A DNA stretch of 64,000 bases from Whalleya microplaca (taxonomy: Eukaryota > Ascomycota > Sordariomycetes > Xylariales > Xylariaceae): positions 186,001 through 250,000 of the forward strand of contig MU385736.1 in assembly GCA_022497155.1 (NCBI GenBank). Direction: 5' to 3'. Under the pieces are notes generated by a model. That model saw nothing but the letters and a program-made list of their open reading frames with translations. It was not told the DNA's origin and ran no database searches. This document shows, one piece after another, positions 57,832 to 64,000 of this stretch (the first letter of the stretch is position 1; every line of letters starts with the position of its first letter). Made by a program: the position numbers and the translations under genes.

Positions 57832-59580
57832 ATGAGGGCCTTCTCGGCTTTATCGCACCTCGCCTTGGGACTCGCTTCCCTGTCCGGTGTGCTCGCTGCC
57901 AGCTACGACGACATCACCGACATCAAGGTCTACGGCCAACATTTCTTCTACACCAACAATGGATCTCAATTGTACGTCTTGTCTTGTCTTGTTCCCTGCT
58001 ATCCGCTCGCTCGTATTCTTGGCTTCTTGGCAATCCTCGTCACTAACTAATAACTCACTGCCAACAGTTACATGAAGGGTGTCGCTTATCAAGAAAACTA
58101 CAACGGCAATGGCAGTTCTAACAACGATGCAAACGCGCAATATACTGATCCGTTGTCTGACGCCACCAAGTGCAAACGCGATATCCCCGTCATGAAGGCG
58201 ATCTTCACCAACGTCATCCGAGTCTACGCTCTGGACCCCACCAAGAACCACGATGAGTGTATGGAGCTGCTCGCCGCTAATGATATCTACGTCGTTGCCG
58301 ATCTTAGCGAACCGGGCAATTCGATCGACAGCAACGACCCCAAGTGGAACGTCGGCCTCTACACTCGCTACACTGCCGTTGTCGATGCTATGAACAAGTA
58401 CAAAAACGTCATCGGCTTCTTTGCTGGCAACGAAGTCGTCAGTGCCGCCAACCAGACCGCTGCTGCTGCTTTCGTCAAGGCTGCTGTCCGAGACACCAAG
58501 GGATACATCAAGTCCCAGAACTACCGTAGCACTTTGGGTGTCGGTTATGCGACTGCTGATGTCCCCAGCAGAGATGAGCTGGCTCACTACTTCGCCTGCG
58601 AACCTGAGGGCGGTAACACCACCTCCATTGATTTCTGGGGCTACAACGTATACTCGTGGTGTGGCGACAGCACCTACGAGAAATCTTCCTATGGCGAGCG
58701 TGTTACGTTCTTCCAGGACTACCCGGTTCCCGTGTTCTTCGCTGAATACGGTTGCATTGAGGGTGTTGATGGTGGCCCTACCCACAGACCCTTTACTGAG
58801 GTTGCGGTCCTCTACGGAAACATGACGGCCGTTTTCTCCGGTGGTATTGTCTATCAATACTTCATGTCGGAAAACAACTACGGTCTCGTGGAGGTCAAGG
58901 ATGACAACAGCGTCTCGCCTTACCCCGATTATACTTCTCTCAGCTCACAATTGGCTAAAGTCAGCCCTACCATCACAGCATCTAGCGCCTACACGCCCGC
59001 GAACTCGGCTCCTGCGTGCCCGACCGCCGGTGGCACCACGTGGGCTCCTAAGGCCTCTCCATTGCCTCCTGCCGTCAACCCTCAGCTCTGCACATGCGAG
59101 GTTGCTAACTTGGATTGCGTTGTTACTAGCACCGACGAGTCCTCGTACAAGAATGTTTTCGATTATATCTGTGGCACAAAGTCTTCTTACTGCGACGGTA
59201 TCGCAGCGAATGCCACCAGCGGTGTCTATGGTGCCCTTGGAGGCTGCTCTCCCCAGCAGCAGCTCGCCTGGGTCGCCAACCAGTTCTACCAGGGCAGCAG
59301 CAACAAGGCGAGCGCTTGCGATTTCAACGGCTTGGCGAAGACGCAGAGCCCAACCACGTCTTCTGGCTGCGCAGCTTTGATCTCTGCCGCCGGTACTGAC
59401 GGAAAGGGAAGCGTGCCTAGCCCGACTGGACAGCAGGGCACCGCCGCTGCCAGCAGCTCGTCCAAGGGTGCCGCAGCTGGCATTGCGACGACGCCTGCAT
59501 TCTTTAACTACGGGAAGGCCTTCTTCGTCGCCTACGTGGTCACCGCCCTGGTATCAGGAGTAGGCATGTTCATGTTGTAG
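57832..59580 (+). CDS. GH72 beta-1,3-glucanosyltransferase (Gel/Gas type) with X8 domain, GPI-anchored
   Basis: Two exons, 57832-57971 and 58068-59580, encode 550 aa; the 96-bp intron joins NGSQ-FYMKGVAYQ in frame. A signal peptide ends around LSGVLAAS. The GH72 domain covers about 25-345 with both catalytic glutamates: Glu169 in FFAGNEVV (acid/base) and Glu273 in FFAEYGC (nucleophile). A cysteine-rich X8/CBM43 module follows (about 375-470; CTCEVANLDC, CDGIAANATSGVYGALGGC). A Ser/Ala linker and a hydrophobic C-terminal tail form the GPI signal. The enzyme splits beta-1,3-glucan and transfers the piece to another chain, elongating cell-wall glucan at the plasma membrane. The X8-bearing architecture corresponds to the Gas1/Gas2, Gel4-like subgroup. 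Strong GC-ending codon use suggests high expression. Confidence 0.95.
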
Positions 59581-60083
59581 ATTATGGAGGGAGACGAGCA
59601 TTTGGATTCTTTTACTCTCCCACGCACATAGGAAAAACAATGGTAATGGGATACTGCATGTGTACTAGGATGAAGGTTTTGTACTCATGAATCGGATTAG
59701 GCTTTCTTGGCAAGAACATTTTGCTTTTCATTCTGATGCTGATGTGTGACTAGCGCAGCTGACATGTATTTGTTGTTTTGATGTCCAAGATTGACGAGTT
59801 AGTTGCTGCGTTAGACATGTTGATTGGCTTTGTGTATTCCGTCTAGGCTTCGCCCGTTGGCGTTGGCGAAAGCTTGATTTAGCGTCCCCCCCCCTACTTA
59901 GCCATTGACAGCTTCACATGGGGATTTAGCCTGCTTAGAGCCACTTTTTATTCTGACAGATATTTTGACATAAGATCTAAGTCGCTTGAAGGATATGCAA
60001 CTCTACTGCCTTGCTGCTTTGCTATATTTTTCGACTACATTGTAGTCGTTGAAATCTTGGATGACGGCAGACTCGGAGCCGCG
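59581..60083. other. Intergenic between convergent genes
   Basis: 3' regions of the GH72 gene (plus) and the ankyrin-protein gene (minus). No frame of interest. Confidence 0.5.
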
Positions 60084-61408
60084 TCACGTAGATATATCCA
60101 CGACCTCCGTCTGCTCGTCGGGCGGGTTAAACCGACCAGCGAACGGGCACTTCTGCGCCTTGGAGTTCAGACTCGCGCCGCACTGCAGCAGCAGGCGCAC
60201 GCCGGCCTCGAAGTCCTGGTGGATGGCCATGTGCAGCGGCGTCCAGCCCGCGTCGTCGTAGGCGTCGATGATGTCGAGACGGTAACCCCTACTTTCCTCC
60301 TCCCCCCTATCCTTATGCTCATCCCCATCCCCACTCCCACCCTCGTTCCCACTCCCACTCGCACTTGCACTCGTACTCCTACTCCTACTCCCACCACTTC
60401 CCCCTGAACTGGACCCCGAACGTTGCGCCTCCTCTGCCTCCTCCACCACAACCCTCTCCAACAACATCCCCAACGCCTCCGCCCTCCGCCCCAGCGCTGC
60501 CCAGTGCACCGCACTACGCCCATCACGATCCACCACTCCCACGCGCGCGCCCTGCGCCAGTAATGTGGAGACCACGGCCCCGTGGCCCGCTATCACGCCG
60601 TACATCAGCGGCGTGCGGCCCTCGCTATCGCGGTCGTCGGGGTCGGTGGTGGTTGTGGAGGGGGAGTTGGTGGTGGGGGTAGTTGTGGTGGCGAGGAGCA
60701 CGCGCAGCAGGCGCGCGTGCCCTTGCACCGCGGCGATGTGCAGGGGGCCTAGCCACCCGGAGGGGGAGGCGAGGAGGGGGTTCGCGGTTGACGGGGTGAG
60801 TTGGGCCGAGCGGCGGTGGTGGAGGGGTTTGCGGATTGGGTTGGATTTGGGGGAGTGGGAGTGGGAGGGATCGCTGTTGGTGTTGGTGTTGGTGTTGGTG
60901 TTGGTGGTGGGCGCGGATGGGGGCGGTGCTGGGGATAGGGAGGGGAAGGCGAAGCCTAAGTCGTATAGGAACTGCGAGGGCGATAGGGGGAGTGCGGATG
61001 TTGAGGTTGCACCTCCCAGCCCGTCGAGGTCCCAGAGGTCGTTGACATTGTCAGCGCCCGTGAGCGCGAGGGGAGGGGCGTCATGGCTGCTCGAGTCGGG
61101 GGTAGGGAGTAGGGGATGTGGTTGCGGTTGTGGGAGGCTCTGGCTACTGCTGTTACTGGGGCTCGTGTTCGCCGCTGTTATTACTGCTGCGCCATGGCGG
61201 ACGTCCTCGCCGACTCCTCGACGTTGGTCTCGCTTTTCTGACGATGTTGCGGTCAGAAGGGCTGCTGGGGCGGCAGGAAACAAAGACGAGAACGAAAACG
61301 AGGTGGGGGTCGGAGATGCGACTTACGACGAAACCTGCGCTGCGCAATTCGGTTCTGTAGGCGGCGCCGCTCAACGGGATCGCTGGGTAGTTGGATGTTG
61401 ATCTCCAT
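60084..61408 (-). CDS. bZIP-basic-region plus ankyrin-repeat protein, probable transcription factor
   Basis: Two exons, 61408-61327 and 61237-60084, encode 411 aa across an 89-bp intron (GTAAGT donor, phase 1). Exon 1 gives MEINIQLPSDPVERRRLQNR and splicing completes the bZIP basic-region signature NRIAQRRFRQKRDQ. No leucine heptad follows; instead comes a long Ser/Pro/Thr-rich region with a (Thr-Asn)n run near residue 145. Four ankyrin repeats occupy about 180-400: GPLHIAAVQGHARLL, GRTPLMYGVIAGHGAVV, GRSAVHWAALGRRAEAL and GWTPLHMAIHQDFEAGV. The third and fourth are separated by a Ser/Gly/Glu-rich insert of about 65 residues. This arrangement is a known Pezizomycotina class of putative nuclear regulators. 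DNA targets are unknown. The first exon is easily missed because it is short. Confidence 0.82.
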
Positions 61409-62328
61409 TCTCGATATGTCGTGTGTAAGTTCATCACAAGGTCCAGACTAGCCGTAGGTAGGTAGTACGACTGCGACGTACGCCCGTACCCGTCGGTCAA
61501 TTCGCCCGATGCACCGGATCTGGACCCCAAACCCTGCATGCATACATATTGCATCATTCCATTCAGACGATTCGTACGCTTTGCAAACCTTATATTGTCT
61601 AAGTACCATGAATCCTCACCTATGACCAAATCAACATCAATTTATTTCAAGAAAAGCAGTCAGGCCTTAAGAATTATTGTGCGATGAACTCGGCATTTCA
61701 GCTCAATGTAAAAACAGCTTCTACCATTCGTGCCTAAGTGGGACATCTTAAAGAGCTCTATATGATATAAATTAATAATATATAAGATATTCCTTAGTTG
61801 AACAAGTCTAACATGGTGATCGATTTGGTGGGGCTTATTTAGACTTGTAAGCATATATGCAAAGTAAGCAATGATTATTTTGACGATATTAGCCATTATA
61901 TCGAAGGTGATCCACCTAATGGTAGATATACCCTTTCACCGGTACGTTTTACTAGGGAATACAAGTAGCTCATCTGAACTTCACTATGGTTTTCAACAGC
62001 GCTTTGTTTTCTTTGAAGATATTACCATGACGGAGTTCATAGCGGTGGCGGATTGGTCAGCTTCCAATTACCTAGGATTGAAGGCTGCCGCTGCTAAACA
62101 AAGCAGCGGAACAAAGCGACGGGACTGCAAAGTAATCAACTAGTAGGATGCTCGATAATCATGACCAGCTTCAGTCTCAACTGCGATATGTAATACACTA
62201 GTTCTCCTCATTCAAGTATAAGAACCTCTACGATTTATGACTGAGGCTCTCTCTCTGTTGCCATTTCTCAATCATTCATAACAGATTCTAGTTACTCCTG
62301 GAAACTTTGAAGCGGTTGCATACACATC
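61409..62328. other. Divergent promoter region, 0.9 kb
   Basis: It separates the bZIP/ankyrin gene (minus) from the SDR relic (plus). A 90-codon frame at 61871-62143 has no motif. No site is claimed. Confidence 0.45.
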
Positions 62329-63262
62329 ATGGCACCGACTATCGTTCTGATCACTGGTGCTAATAGAGGCATTGGAAAGGGCCTGCTTCAACTTTACCTC
62401 GCCAAACCAAACCACACCGTGATTGCCGGCAACAGAGACCCCGATCACCCAACCTCCCAAGCTCTGGCCGACCTACCCAAGGCTCAAGGCACCTCTCTGC
62501 TCGTCGTCAAAATCGATGCCACAGTTCGTAGTGATCCTGCCGAAGCTTTCAAGACACTCGAGTCGAAGGGTATAGACCACATCGACATCCTCATTGCCAA
62601 TGTAGGCATTGCCCTCTCCTGGCCCAAGGTCCGCGAGGTCGACACCGACGTGATCCAACCGCATGTCGTTACCAACATCTACGGTTTCCTCTGGCTCTTC
62701 CAAGCCGCTATCCCGGTACTGAAGAAAGCCCAGAGGCCTATCTGGGTAACTATCGGCTCGTCTGCTGCGTATCTTACGGTAAGCTCCTGCTAATACAAAC
62801 GCTTACCCCGGCTTCTCTCAACTGGGCGCTTGCTAACTGTATGATATAGTAAGTTACGTCGGCCTTTGATGCTAGACCACGTATGCAATAATGATAACCT
62901 CGCTTAGGAACATGCTCCCTACTCAGAATGCCGCCTACGCGCCTACCAAACTCACGGGCCACTGGTATACCAAGGCAATCCATATCGAGGAGCCATGGCT
63001 CACTGCTTTTCCCATTGATCCAGGGTAAGCTTGAAATGACTACCTAGTCTTATCAGATCATCATAAGATGGACTGACAGTTTCGCCATAGCTGGGTCCAG
63101 ACAGACCTCGGTAACCGCGGTGCTCGAACCTTCGGATAGGAGAAGGCGACTGTGACGGTGGAGGACAGCACTGAAGGAATTGTTAAAGTGATTGACGTTG
63201 CTACTAGGGAGACCCACGGTGGGAAGATGTGGACGTATGCTGGTAGTGAAGTACCATGGTGA
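62329..63262 (+). pseudogene. Short-chain dehydrogenase/reductase (SDR), probable pseudogene
   Basis: Exon 1 (62329 to about 62779) encodes a classical SDR start: TGANRGIGKG cofactor loop (residues 9-18), LIANVGIA, and an IGSSAAY catalytic-Ser region. Downstream blocks continue the fold: NAAYAPTKLTGHW holds the YxxxK pair, then an intron (63026-63090; GTAAGC..CATAG) leads into WVQTDLGNRGA and a conserved C-terminal part ending EVPW at 63262. Two problems suggest it is dead. An in-frame TAG at 63137-63139 interrupts the conserved FG-EKATVTVEDS block about 40 codons before the natural end. Also, the 3' end of intron 1 joins in frame only by skipping six conserved-looking residues to an AG at about 62935; the nearer TTAG leaves the frame off by one base. 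A functional, C-terminally shortened enzyme is the alternative. Confidence 0.65.
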
Positions 63263-64000
63263 GAAGCTCATGAATTGAATCTAGATAGTTATCATCCTTG
63301 AAGTTTTGGTGTCTTTTGAAGACCAGTGTGTGAGGTAGCTATGTAGTCACTATTATTGAGGCGATTGTTTATTGGCTTTACAGAGAATTCTCATTGAAAG
63401 ATCGCCACAGGTATTCACTCATGCTTTAGAGATGTTAAAATTGCTCTCATCAAGATTTAGTTTAGAACGCAACTCGCACCAAGGGAAAGTGCCAACCCTA
63501 TGATATCAGCTTAGGCCGACCCCTGACATCAGAGGAAGTACCAATAGTTCAAAATTCGTCTAAGATATAGTATTCAGATAGTGTATCCAACCAGTTCTAT
63601 ATTCAAGTATAGTGTCGATAAAGCGTATTTACATATGTGTACCTATCAAGCGCACGTCAAGTATGAGCTAAGCATTTCAGTATTTCATGGAACATTGACA
63701 GCCCAAGAAAGTGAAACATCTCGTCATGCATCAATTAGTTTCAATATGTTCATTATCACAGTATCAAGGGTATACCTTACCTCTACTCGCTGGATAAGAT
63801 GAACAACAGGGGCTTTATATACAAATAATGCGTGTGCTAGCATCATGCCAGTATCTAACGCTTTAGATTCTCGTAAGCCTGGTCAACTTCACTTTTATTC
63901 TTTGTCTCCGTCTCTACTAATCTTCTATTATAACATACAGGAACTGGGTGGCAGAAGCCTTGTGGCCCTTGCAGGCCGTGGAATTGGCTCTGCAGGACCA
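63263..64000. other. Intergenic and right edge
   Basis: AT-rich to about 63940 with no gene. The last 55 bases are GC-richer and follow an ACAG, so an exon of a gene outside the window could begin here; there is too little to call. Confidence 0.35.

Noticed and set aside
57850..58857. 335-codon open frame on the minus strand.
   Set aside because: It is antisense to the GH72 gene, whose catalytic residues and splice site are secure; the long antisense frame results from GC-ending codons.
60565..61401. 278-codon plus-strand frame.
   Set aside because: It is the shadow of the bZIP/ankyrin gene on the opposite strand; its Trp/Gly/Arg-rich content reflects repeated codons of that gene.
1..64000. 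CRISPR arrays, bacterial operons, ribosome-binding sites, rRNA genes.
   Set aside because: None were seen; gene structure and introns show nuclear fungal DNA, where bacterial feature types do not apply.

Overview
The window reads as nuclear DNA of a filamentous ascomycete (Pezizomycotina, most likely a Sordariomycete). The evidence is short spliceosomal introns of about 50-165 bp with GT..CTRAC..AG signals, typically fungal gene families (a PDR-type ABC transporter, a fungal rhodopsin-domain receptor, a GPI-anchored GH72 glucanosyltransferase, a GH7 cellulase, a bZIP/ankyrin regulator), no operons, and multi-kilobase AT-richer stretches between genes. The order-level placement is inference.

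Layout. 1-12.4 kb: a PDR/ABC-G transporter cut by the left edge, casein kinase 2 beta subunit, a JmjC/cupin_8 oxygenase, a CorA-like membrane protein and a small GPI-anchored protein. 12.4-25.7 kb: sparse accessory DNA with an SMP-30-like beta-propeller gene, a dead CYP52-like P450, a solo LTR and an intact seven-exon rhodopsin-domain gene. 25.7-31.1 kb: a gene desert holding two nested inverted-repeat elements and a second solo LTR of the same family. 31.1-40.3 kb: a GH7 endoglucanase-type cellulase and, 5 kb downstream, a GH94 phosphorylase that best fits cellobionic acid phosphorylase. 41-47.4 kb: a small secreted cysteine-containing protein, the E2 ubiquitin-conjugating enzyme Ubc8 with an unusual exon structure, and a Saf4/CCDC130-type splicing factor, convergent with ubc8. 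47.4-64 kb: a desert, a 504-aa secreted protein of unknown function, a GFA-family protein, a GH72/X8 glucanosyltransferase, a bZIP-basic-region/ankyrin regulator and an SDR pseudogene.

How genes may work together. GH7 and GH94 together suggest cellulose depolymerisation outside the cell and phosphorolysis of oxidised cellobiose inside it. The propeller gene and the dead P450 could be leftovers of a metabolite locus. The rest are independent housekeeping or cell-surface genes.

The most notable observations are: (1) ubc8 needs an 8-nt exon and apparently a 1-nt exon to encode the family-consensus protein; (2) a hAT-like MITE sits inside another member of its own family, both with perfect 8-bp target duplications; (3) two solo LTRs each have an intact 5-bp duplication; (4) the P450 relic carries stops consistent with G-to-A change, as expected from repeat-induced point mutation. 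All coordinates for multi-exon genes were worked out by hand from splice signals and reading frame; no database search or transcript data were available.
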